From Vibrio sp. Isolate32 (GTDB taxonomy: Bacteria; Pseudomonadota; Gammaproteobacteria; Enterobacterales; Vibrionaceae): a stretch of 35,192 bases of DNA. Positions 8,331 to 16,127 of the stretch are shown here, in pieces. The position numbers and the translations under genes were made by a program. The stretch's first letter is position 1, and every line of letters starts with the position of its first letter. Location: the NCBI RefSeq assembly GCF_022397955.1, contig NZ_JAKEUQ010000018.1, forward strand, positions 63,026 through 98,217. The letters run 5' to 3'. The notes beneath the pieces are model-generated. The model did not search any database and was not told the origin of the DNA. It was given only the letters and a program-made list of their open reading frames with translations.

Positions 8331-8924
8331 CTAGCCTTGAGCATCAAACGAATGATTTGAGGGTTTTAAATTCAACGGTAATCCCGCGGCTATCAACGTA
8401 ACTCGTTCGACAACTTGAGCGAGCGCTTGGTTCATTCGCCCAGCATTGTCTACAAATAAGCGCGACACTTTACCCAGAGGAACAACACCTAAACCCACTT
8501 CGTTAGAGACCATGATAATTTGCGCTTGGCTTTGCTCGACGCTTTTGACCAATGCTTCAACCATGGCTTCAACCTGTTTATTGGTTGCGTCGTCACCCAG
8601 TTCAAAGATGATGCTGTTCAACCACAATGTTAGGCAGTCAATCAGCACCACATCTTCTTTCTCAAAAGACTGCAATTTTTCGGCTAATTCGACGGGTACT
8701 TCATGCTCAATCCACTCTTTACCACGACGATCTTGATGATGAGCGATTCGCTCGCGCATTTCATCGTCTAAATAGGTCGCAGTCGCAATGTAATGCAAAC
8801 GCCCATTTGAACATGCTTCAATTGCACATAATGCTTGTTGTTCTGCAAAACTCGACTTACCTGAGCGCGCGCCACCTAAAACAAGATGTCGATGACTCTG
8901 ATACGCTTGATTATTCGTTGTCAT
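8331..8924 (-). CDS. cobU: Adenosylcobinamide kinase / adenosylcobinamide-phosphate guanylyltransferase CobU
   Basis: This bifunctional enzyme phosphorylates adenosylcobinamide and then transfers GMP to give adenosylcobinamide-GDP. The 197-residue protein shows the P-loop GGARSGKS near residues 17-24. The segment ATYLDDEMRERIAHHQDRR contains the histidine that is guanylylated in the family, and LIDCLTLWLNS follows as the Walker B-like strand. The EVGLGVVP and GRMNQ motifs near the C-terminus are typical. It lies 26 bases after cobS and 9 bases before cobC in one operon. Confidence 0.93.
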   Translation of the reverse strand: MTTNNQAYQSHRHLVLGGARSGKSSFAEQQALCAIEACSNGRLHYIATATYLDDEMRERIAHHQDRRGKEWIEHEVPVELAEKLQSFEKEDVVLIDCLTLWLNSIIFELGDDATNKQVEAMVEALVKSVEQSQAQIIMVSNEVGLGVVPLGKVSRLFVDNAGRMNQALAQVVERVTLIAAGLPLNLKPSNHSFDAQG

Positions 8925-8950
8925 GTGTTGCCTCTAAAATCCTGAATGAG

Positions 8951-9757
8951 TTACATAAAGCCGTTATAAAACGCAGCGGTAAACACAACGTAAATCAGCA
9001 GTTCCATCAACTGTTGAGCCGCGCCCAAACAGTCACCAGTAAAGCCACCAATTCTTACGATTAACCACTTTTTGAAGCCCACTCTAAACAGGTAAGCAAT
9101 CACAGCTAAAACACACGTAAACGCTAACCCAAACCACAAGCTTGGTAACAGACCAACTAACATAAGGAAGACAAGTTCACCCTTGGTTTGTTTGTTGGCT
9201 AAAGGCTTACTCTTGCTTGTGTCTAAATCGCTGACGTAAGGCATGTCATAAATAAGGGATGCAGCAATCGCACGGCTAAAGGTGTAACTCGTCACGATGA
9301 CCATAAACAATCCAGTCATACTTACGAGTTCATTGAGCAGAGCCCACTTACCAAGCAACGCCATGATCAGCGCAGACGCACCGTATGTACCAATTCGGCT
9401 GTCTTTCATGATGGTTAAGCGACGTTCCAATGTCATGCCACCACCAATACCATCCGCCATGTCAGTTAAGCCATCTTCATGGAAAGCACCGGTGAGCATC
9501 AAACTAAAACTCATCATCAAAAAGATGGCAATCGAGCTTGGTAACACAGTATCAAGCAACAGGAACAAACCGCCGCACAAGGCGCCAAGCAACAAACCGA
9601 CCGTTGAGAAGTAACGACCAGAACGATTCATGCGCTCTTCTGAATAGGGCGTACTCTTTGGCATTGGCAAACGGGAAAAGAAGCCCATAGCCAACGAAAA
9701 AAGCTCCCATTGATAAGTAGCGCGATCTTTTAACGATCTTTGTGGCGTATCACTCAT
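8951..9757 (-). CDS. cobS: Adenosylcobinamide-GDP ribazoletransferase CobS (cobalamin synthase)
   Basis: This inner-membrane enzyme joins adenosylcobinamide-GDP to alpha-ribazole or its phosphate. The 268-residue protein has several hydrophobic helices. The acidic metal-binding segment HEDGLTDMADGIGGG lies near residues 92-106, matching the D-x-x-D-x-x-D type site of the family. FSRLPMP near residue 30 and GDCLGA near 245 are further CobS landmarks. Its ATG shares one base with the cobT stop codon (TAATG), which indicates translational coupling. Confidence 0.93.
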   Translation of the reverse strand: MSDTPQRSLKDRATYQWELFSLAMGFFSRLPMPKSTPYSEERMNRSGRYFSTVGLLLGALCGGLFLLLDTVLPSSIAIFLMMSFSLMLTGAFHEDGLTDMADGIGGGMTLERRLTIMKDSRIGTYGASALIMALLGKWALLNELVSMTGLFMVIVTSYTFSRAIAASLIYDMPYVSDLDTSKSKPLANKQTKGELVFLMLVGLLPSLWFGLAFTCVLAVIAYLFRVGFKKWLIVRIGGFTGDCLGAAQQLMELLIYVVFTAAFYNGFM

Positions 9758-10785
9758 TAAACCGTGACTCCAGCGCTCTCAAAACTCGCCATATTGTTGT
9801 AAAACTCAGCCGCCGCTCGGATGATTGGCATAGCTAAAGCTGCGCCCGTGCCCTCGCCTAATCTCAAGCCAAGGTCAAGTAACGGTTCAGCGTCGAGCAG
9901 TTGTAGTAGGATTTTATGCCCTGACTCTTCAGAGCGATGTGCGAAGATCATGTAGTCACGGCAATTCGGCTCAATTAAGGTCGCGACATACGCAGCGACT
10001 GACACGATAAAACCATCGACTAATACTGGTGTTCTGTTGTGGTAAGCACCAAGGAAACCACCGACCATTTGCACGATCTCGTAACCACCGACTTGAGCCA
10101 AAACCGATTTCGGATCGAGTCCTTTACAGCGCGCAACACCTTGTTCAACAAGCGCCAATTTACGTGCAAGTTGTTCGTGATTAATGCCTGTACCTAAACC
10201 CACACACTCTGCCGCAGTTCGCTTTGCTAGTGCGCTTAAAATCGCTGACGCGCTGCTGGTGTTGCCGATACCCATCTCACCGAACATGACAATGTTCGTG
10301 CCATTCGAAATGGTTCTAGATACAAGCTCCGCGCCCAGTTCAATACCACGTTCTACCGTTTCTAAACTCATTGCTGCTTCGTTGGCAAAGTTATTGGTTC
10401 GTGTGCCCAAACGTTGTGACACTAGCATTGAAGAATCAGCTTCAACTGGCAATAGGATGCCCGTGTCGACTACCGTAATGTCGATATTGTTCACAGCACA
10501 AAAACAGTTAATCGCAGCACCGCCGTTTAAGAAGTTCAATACCATCTGCTGCGTGACAGCACTTGGCGCAATACTCACACCTTCGTCAGCGATGCCATGA
10601 TCACCTGCGAATATAATGATGCTCGGCTTGTTCAATTCGATATTTTCGACCGCCGACTCTTGTCCTTGGCTCTGAATTAATGCTAATTGAAAGGCAACTT
10701 TTTCGAGTAAACCCAATGCCCCAAGCGGCTTAGTTTTTTGATCAATACGGTGTTGGATTTGCTGTGAGTATTTGGTATCTAACAT
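9757..10785 (-). CDS. cobT: Nicotinate-nucleotide--dimethylbenzimidazole phosphoribosyltransferase CobT
   Basis: CobT activates the lower-ligand base by transferring ribose phosphate from nicotinate mononucleotide to give alpha-ribazole 5'-phosphate. The 342-residue length fits. [13 protein letters not shown], the GGAAINCFC loop, the [12 protein letters not shown] nucleotide loop and [14 protein letters not shown] are present. The last holds the catalytic glutamate, near residue 311. It is the first cob gene of cobT-S-U-C. The 72-base gap to the flavin reductase-like gene upstream contains a perfect hairpin (10821-10858), so cobT may be read from upstream, with that hairpin as a processing or attenuation point. 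Confidence 0.94.
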   Translation of the reverse strand: MLDTKYSQQIQHRIDQKTKPLGALGLLEKVAFQLALIQSQGQESAVENIELNKPSIIIFAGDHGIADEGVSIAPSAVTQQMVLNFLNGGAAINCFCAVNNIDITVVDTGILLPVEADSSMLVSQRLGTRTNNFANEAAMSLETVERGIELGAELVSRTISNGTNIVMFGEMGIGNTSSASAILSALAKRTAAECVGLGTGINHEQLARKLALVEQGVARCKGLDPKSVLAQVGGYEIVQMVGGFLGAYHNRTPVLVDGFIVSVAAYVATLIEPNCRDYMIFAHRSEESGHKILLQLLDAEPLLDLGLRLGEGTGAALAMPIIRAAAEFYNNMASFESAGVTV

Positions 10786-10820
10786 AAAATTATTGCTACT
10801 TAGATTACAGAATGGGGTTT

Positions 10821-10858
10821 AGCGTTATTATCCGGTTGAAGCTCAATTGAATAACGCT
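10821..10858 (-). promoter_or_regulatory. Hairpin ahead of cobT (attenuator, processing site or weak terminator)
   Basis: A perfect 9-bp stem (10821-10829 with 10850-10858) has a smaller TTGA/TCAA pair inside the loop. It overlaps the stop codon of the upstream flavin reductase-like gene and ends 35 bases before the cobT start. No T-run follows on the minus strand, so ordinary intrinsic termination is doubtful. It does not have the look of a cobalamin riboswitch, which is far larger. Confidence 0.4.
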
Positions 10859-11469
10859 TACTTAGGACGAGTCACTGAGAACACATTGGATAGCGTGGCG
10901 TATTCGCCTCCACCTAGTCGAGATAAAGGATCAAGTGCTAGTGCATCAATCTTCAAGCGTTCGCTCTCTTTATCGATCACACCTTCAGAGATATACACCT
11001 GTTCAACTTGAGCGAAGACAAGGCTTTGCGGTACTTCACCGACTTCTTTCACTTCATACAATGTGCAACCAAAAGCCACAGCGCACTCCTTCACTCTAGG
11101 TAAAGAAAAACCTTCAAACTCAACCAGCTCAATATTATTCGCGGTGACTTCAGAGTCACCATGAGCGAGCGTGGCTGCTGTCGCCGTCATCACCTCGGCA
11201 GAACTGGCTGACGCAATATGAATGACCAACTTACCGGTTTCAAGGGCATTACGAGTGGTATCTTTGATTTCGCCCGATGGCTTCTTCCCGACCGACAACA
11301 TCAGTAGCGGTGGATTGCTGGAAACGGGTGTGAAATAAGAGAAAGGCGCTAGGTTGTACTCTTGATCAGAAGATTCCGTCAATGCCCACGCAATAGGGCG
11401 AGGAACAACGGTTTGTGTCATCAGGTGATAAATCTGAGTGGGAGCAAGAGTATCAAGCTTGAATTTCAT
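10858..11469 (-). CDS. Flavin reductase-like (DIM6/NTAB, split-barrel) protein
   Basis: The 203-residue protein is a flavin reductase-like FMN-binding split barrel. PRPIAWALT near residues 23-31 and NLAPFSYFTPVSSNPPLLMLSVG near 39-61 are the family's flavin-binding strands, and LDPLSRLGGGEYATL near the C-terminus is typical of a subgroup. Members pass hydride from NAD(P)H to free or bound flavin, and some (CobR) reduce cob(II)-corrinoids before adenosylation. It precedes cobT on the same strand with a 72-base gap, so a role in corrinoid reduction is an attractive inference but is not shown by any motif here. The start at 11469 is preceded by an AAGGAC-like site. Confidence 0.85.
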   Translation of the reverse strand: MKFKLDTLAPTQIYHLMTQTVVPRPIAWALTESSDQEYNLAPFSYFTPVSSNPPLLMLSVGKKPSGEIKDTTRNALETGKLVIHIASASSAEVMTATAATLAHGDSEVTANNIELVEFEGFSLPRVKECAVAFGCTLYEVKEVGEVPQSLVFAQVEQVYISEGVIDKESERLKIDALALDPLSRLGGGEYATLSNVFSVTRPK

Positions 11470-11763
11470 AGCACGTCCTTGGTCTATGTGAATTAAGACT
11501 CAGTTTACGTGTTAAGAAGAGTCGTATCTATGGCTAAGTACCAGAAACCGCAAAGAGTGTTCTTAATTTAGAAAGATCACGTTGTTTTTTCTCAAATTGA
11601 CAATCAGATTGACGAACCCTAAAACACATACAATACTGATAATAGATTTGCCAATAACTTACATTTTGGCATCTTTTATGCTTTATCTTTTTTAAGCGCT
11701 AACTAAAGTACTTGTTAATCTCTCCATTAAGAAGTAACCATACAATGTGTTCCCACAACACTG
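11470..11763. other. AT-rich non-coding stretch upstream of a small plus-strand gene
   Basis: About 290 bases with no gene. It includes the promoter region for the minus-strand flavin reductase-like gene and an AT-rich tract leading to the small basic peptide gene. A TGCCAA/TTTTGGCA inverted pair occurs near 11650-11671. I see no clear promoter with standard spacing. Confidence 0.4.
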
Positions 11764-11913
11764 ATGCAAAACAAAGAAACACGATTGATTGAAAGAAAGC
11801 TCAAAAATGATTTAGGAGGTACAATGATTCCCAATTCAAGTAAAAGAAAACCAAATAAATCAAACAAAAAAACGAGTAAAAAGGTAAGGAAAATCCCACT
11901 TTCCTTCACCTAG
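11764..11913 (+). CDS. Small, highly basic peptide gene (49 residues, or 29 from an internal start)
   Basis: A plus-strand frame opens with an ATG at 11764 and ends with a TAG at 11911-11913. Inside it an ATG at 11824 is preceded by AGGAGGT (11814-11820), an almost ideal ribosome site four bases away. The likely product is therefore the 29-residue peptide starting MIPNSS; the longer form is also possible, but I see no clear site for it. About 11 of those 29 residues are Lys or Arg, mostly in a KKTSKKVRK-like tail, which suggests nucleic acid, ribosome or membrane contact. A strong terminator follows 20 bases after the stop. Family unknown. Confidence 0.55.
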   Translation: MQNKETRLIERKLKNDLGGTMIPNSSKRKPNKSNKKTSKKVRKIPLSFT

Positions 11914-11932
11914 GAAGCAGCAACGTAAGTAT

Positions 11933-11958
11933 CAAAGCCCGTCGCCCAGCGGGCTTTG
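11933..11958 (+). terminator. Rho-independent terminator of the small basic peptide gene
   Basis: A perfect 9-bp stem CAAAGCCCG/CGGGCTTTG (11933-11941 with 11950-11958) has an 8-base loop and is followed by TTATGTTT on the plus strand. No larger plus-strand gene ends here, which supports real transcription of the small gene. Confidence 0.8.
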
Positions 11959-12200
11959 TTATGTTTAACGCCTAACTTAAGTTTCATACCGTATTTATAT
12001 TCCCCACCACAAGTAGGTTTCACTCCGCATTTATGTTTGTGGCCGTACATATATCTCAGACCAAGCTAAATCATCTCTTTTTCCATAAACAGGTGACTCC
12101 CCACACACTACTAAGAACTCGTTTAACAAACTTTTATTCGCTTAAAATTCAAACACTATTTATATTAAACAAACACTTGTAGAGTGAACAAGGGATTAGG

Positions 12201-12896
12201 ATGAGCATTTCTGGAGACAAAACATCGGTTGTGGTGGCTGGTGCAACAGGGCTAATTGGCAATCACGTGATGAAGTTGCTCATCGATGAACCTGCCGTTG
12301 AGCATATCTATGCCCTATCTCGCAGAGCGTTAAATTCTCAATTTGACTCCAATAAGCTTCAAACTCTTATTCACAATGACCTGCAAGTCACGAGTTGGGA
12401 TGACACGAATGCGACGCCTAACCTTGGCCTTATCTGCTTAGGTACGACTAAGAAAAAGGCAGGCTCAAAAGAAGCACTTCGCAAAGTCGATGTAGAATTG
12501 GTTAGCCAAGTGGCGCAGTCGATGAAGTTTCTTGGGGTTCAACGTATCGCGGTCGTTTCTAGCTATGGCGCATCACCGGATTCTTATTCGCACTACCTAC
12601 GTTGCAAGGGGCAAATGGAGCAAAACTTAAAACGTATTGGCTTCAAACAGCTTTTCATCGCACGTCCAGGCCCGCTAGTTGGTGAGCGTGATAAACCAAG
12701 AGCTGATGAAAAACTCCTGCAAAGTGTCTTGCCTCTGCTGTCCCCATTTATGTTTGGTAAGTTCAAAAACCTACGCCCTATTCAATCGGAAGACGTAGCC
12801 AAAACAATGTTGTTCCGATTATTCGAAAATAATTTCCAAAATATCGAAATTTACTCGTCGAGTGACATGCTCAAGTTATTGGCAAAATATCACTAA
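12201..12896 (+). CDS. NAD(P)-binding oxidoreductase, HTATIP2/atypical SDR-like
   Basis: The 231-residue Rossmann-fold protein begins with the dinucleotide-binding motif VVVAGATGLIG (residues 10-20). It has the LICLGTTKKKAGS strand near 76-88 and VVSSYGASPDSYSHYLRCKGQME near 117-139, where Y and K fit the YxxxK pattern of short-chain dehydrogenases. It ends near residue 200 with RPIQSEDVAKTML, typical of the atypical SDR group that includes HTATIP2/TIP30-like bacterial proteins. The substrate is unknown. It appears to stand alone, with AGGGATTAGG just before the ATG as ribosome site. The 240 bases upstream carry two loosely repeated CCGYATTTATRTT segments (near 11990 and 12027). Confidence 0.82.
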   Translation: MSISGDKTSVVVAGATGLIGNHVMKLLIDEPAVEHIYALSRRALNSQFDSNKLQTLIHNDLQVTSWDDTNATPNLGLICLGTTKKKAGSKEALRKVDVELVSQVAQSMKFLGVQRIAVVSSYGASPDSYSHYLRCKGQMEQNLKRIGFKQLFIARPGPLVGERDKPRADEKLLQSVLPLLSPFMFGKFKNLRPIQSEDVAKTMLFRLFENNFQNIEIYSSSDMLKLLAKYH

Positions 12897-13103
12897 AATT
12901 TTCGACTACTTCGTTAGAGTTTAAGGTTATAGAATCACGGTCAATTAGCGCGTGGTTATGCGGCTTCCAGTTGGTTGTTTTACGTCGGTTTCGACATGAG
13001 GCTACAACATATAATTAACGTAGCGGATAAATTAGTCGACTTCTGAATTCGTTCCATTGATTTAAACATAATGGACACTCATTATTGCTTGTTTTCTGCA
13101 CCT

Positions 13104-13269
13104 TCAATGGTTGTGGAATATGGGAGTTAGTGCCACTGAACCTTTAGGTATCGTAATCCCAAATGCCCCTAGAAAGTCTCGAAGCTGATTCATCGTTCTT
13201 GCTCGTTTTAGTGTGTTGTTTTATAAACTGTGGCGGCACAATTTTGACTTCATGTACATGAATCCATTC
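13104..13269 (-). pseudogene. Decayed IS110/IS1111-family transposase fragment
   Basis: Two minus-strand pieces in different frames match parts of IS110-type transposases. From 13269 downward one frame reads HEVKIVPPQFIKQHTKTSKN, the conserved block before the KND/DA motif. From 13193 to a TGA at 13104-13106 another frame reads MNQLRDFLGAFGITIPKGS, the later conserved NQxRGLLxEFGI block. The roughly 60 residues that normally separate these blocks are missing and the frame shifts by one, so this is an internally deleted relic and cannot be functional. No element ends were recognised. The surrounding 12897-13103 and 13270-13339 hold no gene I can identify. Confidence 0.72.
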
Positions 13270-13339
13270 CAATTAAACAAGGAGAGATATTTACTAACGC
13301 CTCAGGCTACTATAAATGTCTTAGGTCACTGTGAATAAA

Positions 13340-13361
13340 GGTGGCCGATAATCTAACCACC
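13340..13361 (-). terminator. Probable terminator of the SnoaL-like gene
   Basis: A GGTGG/CCACC stem (13340-13344 with 13357-13361, 12-base loop) is followed on the minus strand by TTTATTC, 18 bases after the stop at 13380. The stem is short, so the call is moderate. Confidence 0.5.
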
Positions 13362-13379
13362 CCGCTTTTATTTTTAGAT

Positions 13380-14273
13380 TCACTTGCCTTTTAGCTGATT
13401 TAACGCACCAGACCAATCTTCGACGTGATGCGATTTAACGATTTTGCCGTTCTCTATAGTATGAATATCAATTGTCATAATGTCGAAACTCTTACCCGCA
13501 CCATCAACGCCGAATAGAGGGCCTTTTGGCGTACCGGTTGCTCGGCCTCGTACAGTCACATGATTACCAGAATGAGTCATCTCTTCGATATTCCAATTTA
13601 AGTCTGGAATTAATTTTGCGAAGTATCCCATTTGACCTAAAAAAGCACCTTTCGATTTGTTTTTGCCAGAATAGTTACCGATACTTTCCCAGTCATCCGT
13701 CGTATTAGCACTGAAAGCCTTTGCCGCTTCTTCAGAACCGGGGTTACTAAGAAGTGTATAAAACGTCTCTACAGTAGCTTTGTTAGCTTGTGAGTTGTCA
13801 GTATAAGCTTTGGATACCGCATAACTGTCTTCCATCCAATTCCAGCTTTGTACTTTACCGTCTTCTACATGAACACGAACAGCCCATGTGAATTTGCCCG
13901 TATCCATACCAGTTTTTTTGAGAATAGCGCTCATCGACCCCATAAATACCGCTTGATTAGCTTTAGCGAAACTGTAGTCAGTACTCCAACTTGTAACTGT
14001 CAAACCTTTACCAAATGCGGGCATAAACTTACCCATAACTTCCTCTTTGCCTTTCCAAGGGCCGATCCAAGGGAGACGTTTATCACCTTCATTATACCAA
14101 ACAAAATCGTCGCTCATTAGTTCGATCAACTTTGCTCCGTTGCCACTGCCAGCAGCTTCGAGAAATGACTTCGCCACAGCTAAAGTGCTATCTGATTGAG
14201 CATCTGCATGACTGACACCAAGCGGAACAATCGAAATCATTGATACTATAATTATTTTTTTAACCGTATTCAT
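13380..14273 (-). CDS. Exported protein with two SnoaL/NTF2-like domains
   Basis: The 297-residue product starts with a signal peptide (MNTVKKIIIVSMISIVPLGV, then SHADA as a likely cleavage site near residue 25). Two NTF2-like repeats follow. Residues 30-140 (VAKSFLEAAGSGNGAKLIELMSDDFVW..., GPWKGKEEV, WSTDY) resemble a SnoaL-like domain. Residues 155-295 (VETFYTLLSNPGSEEAAKAF..., GYFAKLIPDLNW, GRATGTPKGPLFG, FDIMTIDIHTIENGKIVKSHHVEDW) resemble the ester-cyclase/polyketide-cyclase subgroup. That fold can be enzymatic or simply bind small hydrophobic ligands, and I cannot name the ligand. It is divergent from a broken LysR gene, a layout that often means the regulator once controlled it. Confidence 0.8.
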   Translation of the reverse strand: MNTVKKIIIVSMISIVPLGVSHADAQSDSTLAVAKSFLEAAGSGNGAKLIELMSDDFVWYNEGDKRLPWIGPWKGKEEVMGKFMPAFGKGLTVTSWSTDYSFAKANQAVFMGSMSAILKKTGMDTGKFTWAVRVHVEDGKVQSWNWMEDSYAVSKAYTDNSQANKATVETFYTLLSNPGSEEAAKAFSANTTDDWESIGNYSGKNKSKGAFLGQMGYFAKLIPDLNWNIEEMTHSGNHVTVRGRATGTPKGPLFGVDGAGKSFDIMTIDIHTIENGKIVKSHHVEDWSGALNQLKGK

Positions 14274-14403
14274 ACTATATTCCTTTTAATCAAGTTAGTA
14301 ATAGAGAAGCGTTCTTGATGTGACTAGTCAATCTACTCTATCGAAACTTTTGTTAGATGATAATATGGCTTTAATTAACTTCATAATTCGATTAGATGGA
14401 ACA

Positions 14404-15299
14404 ATGTTAAATCAATTACGTCAAATAGTAATCTTTGCAAAAACCGTCGAACACGGTTCCTTTAGAAAGGCAGCTAAGGCATTGCACTTGTCTCCATCCG
14501 TTGTCAGTCATCACATAGCAAAACTAGAAGAACAGTTAGGTGTAGCCTTACTTTACCGTTCCACACGGAAAATCTCCCTAACATCGGATGGTGAAACCCT
14601 ACTAGTATCAGCTCATGCGATGATAGAAGCAGCGGAAGACTTTTTGAACGTAGCGACAAAGCAATCAGCCCAATTAATGGGGGAGTTAAGTGTCGCACTG
14701 CCTGCTGTACTGCAACGCACCGACTTTGTGAATCACATAGGGGCCTTTGCGCAACTACACCCCAACGTAAATATTCGGCTCGACTTCTCTGACTTACAGC
14801 GAGACTTAGTAAAAGATGGTATCGACGTCGCCATACGCATGGGTTCGCTGGAAGACGCAGCTTAAAGGCGCGCAAGTTTTGTGAAGTAGAGCGTTGCGTT
14901 GTTACATCCGCCGAATACGCAAAATCGAAAACGGACAAAGAAAACATAACGATTGATGAAATCGAAACATGGGACTGGATCGAACTCACACCTGTTGGCT
15001 TAAATAATATCTATTCATTCACGAGCGCACTTAAAAGAAACTTTAGACCTAAGTCCAACATAAGTGTAAACAGCGCTTACGCCATACATCAACTCATAAG
15101 CAGTGGCTACGGTATTGGTGCTTTACCGACGTTTTTAGTAAAAGAAGGAATCGCAAACGGCACTCTCATACAAGTTATGCCAGAGATCAAAATAAAGAAT
15201 ATTGGCGTCTACGCCATATGGCCATCGAATGCGCCCAAAAGCGGTTTAACTAGCCAGTTTGTCAGCTTCTTAAAAAGAGCCTTGAAAAATCAACTGTAG
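14404..15299 (+). pseudogene. LysR-family transcriptional regulator, frameshifted
   Basis: An N-terminal winged helix-turn-helix is clear (FAKTVEHGSFRKAAKALHLS, then SVVSHHIAKLEEQLGVALLY), followed by the first half of a substrate-binding domain up to IRMGSLEDAA, where a TAA stops the frame at 14863-14865. One base further on, another frame continues without a gap as LKARKFCEVERCVVTSAEYA and on to a TAG at 15297-15299, including GYGIGALPTFLV. This is exactly the missing effector-domain C-terminus. One lost base near 14858-14864 explains it, and restoration gives about 298 residues, the normal LysR length. The start at 14404 has ATGGA five bases upstream. The gene is divergent from the SnoaL-like gene. 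A sequencing error cannot be excluded. Confidence 0.85.
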
Positions 15300-15605
15300 T
15301 AGAGTGAGCCTACCTTTAACGACCTGTCTCGCTACCTCCATCGAGACGTGCTACCTTACAAAGATATCCTCAACACCGAAAAAAGCAGTGTGACTTTTCG
15401 CAATTTAGATAGCACTTCCAAAAAACAAAAAAACGCGCACCTTATCTACGATTGAGTTCTTAGTGTTCATCTTGCAACGCGTGCAGATCAAAGTCATTTG
15501 CTCCAACAAAAAATGCAGCGACAATCGAATGATTGCTCGCTGCATTTTTATTGTAAATATCGATTTTACTTAACTAGCCATTCAAATGAAGCTAGGTAAA
15601 ACGGA
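15300..15605. other. Non-coding stretch between the broken LysR gene and the yaiL-like gene
   Basis: About 300 bases without a gene. Its right half holds the strong hairpin at 15510-15548. I see nothing else there. Confidence 0.5.
15510..15548 (-). terminator. Bidirectional terminator between the LysR and yaiL-like genes
   Basis: A long stem (15510-15526 with 15531-15548, one bulged C, loop GAAT) starts with AAAA and ends with TTTTT, so it can stop transcription from both sides. It sits 58 bases after the yaiL-like stop codon. Confidence 0.85.
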
Positions 15606-16127
15606 TTACCACATTAAATCGTCTGGGATAACGAAGTCTTTGTAAGGGTCATCTTCGTCGACTTCGTCTGTACTAACCGCTTGCGTATCAACGATAGACT
15701 CTTCGTCACGCATTGCGATTTTGTTCGCTACTGCTGTTGGAATAACAACATAGCTTTCGCCTTGACGTGCAATACTTAGAATGCCTTTACTTAGTTGCTT
15801 TTGAGTCAGCTCTTCTACGTAAAGGTATTTAACGAGCGTACCGTCGGTGAAGTTGTATTTGATCTCACCGTTCTTCTGTTCTAGCTTGTTCATCTCAATC
15901 AGTTGCTTCACTTGAGCTTTAATTTCTTTGCTCAACTGCTGCTCTTTCAACTTTTGGTTTAGCTCTTTGTCTTTCGCTTGCTGCGCCAGCTTAGCTTCTT
16001 CTGCTGCCGCTTTTGCTTCACGAGACTGAACGCGAGACTTTTTAGAGCCTTTCTTCGCCTTCTTTAATTTTTTCTCATTTACCAAGCCAGCTTTAAGCAT
16101 CTGCTCTTGGAGTGTTAACTTTGCCAT
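15606..16127 (-). CDS. YaiL-like nucleoprotein (DUF2058 family)
   Basis: The 173-residue protein aligns along its full length with what I recall of E. coli YaiL. It opens MAKLTLQEQMLKAGLV, has a Lys/Ala/Glu-rich coiled-coil segment (residues 20-80), a conserved core KEIKAQVKQLIEMNKLEQKN with NFTDGTLVKYLYVEELTQ (about 68-110), and a closing acidic DEDDPYKDFVIPDDLMW. The family has been described as nucleoid or polynucleotide associated, but its exact function is not settled. The basic coiled front and acidic tail fit a small nucleic-acid or ribosome-associated protein. It is monocistronic with a strong terminator. Confidence 0.9.
   Translation of the reverse strand: MAKLTLQEQMLKAGLVNEKKLKKAKKGSKKSRVQSREAKAAAEEAKLAQQAKDKELNQKLKEQQLSKEIKAQVKQLIEMNKLEQKNGEIKYNFTDGTLVKYLYVEELTQKQLSKGILSIARQGESYVVIPTAVANKIAMRDEESIVDTQAVSTDEVDEDDPYKDFVIPDDLMW

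Noticed and set aside
11727..11909. 60-codon hydrophobic minus-strand frame
   Set aside because: It is the reverse of a Lys/Ser/Asn-rich plus-strand sequence, which naturally gives Phe/Leu-rich antisense. The plus strand has the ribosome site and the terminator.
12935..13310. GCGCGTGG...TTCCAGT near 12948 and TAACGCCTCA near 13294 look like pieces of Vibrio integron repeats (VCR/attC)
   Set aside because: The core sites and the paired arms of an attC do not line up, no integrase or cassette array is present, and the matches are short.
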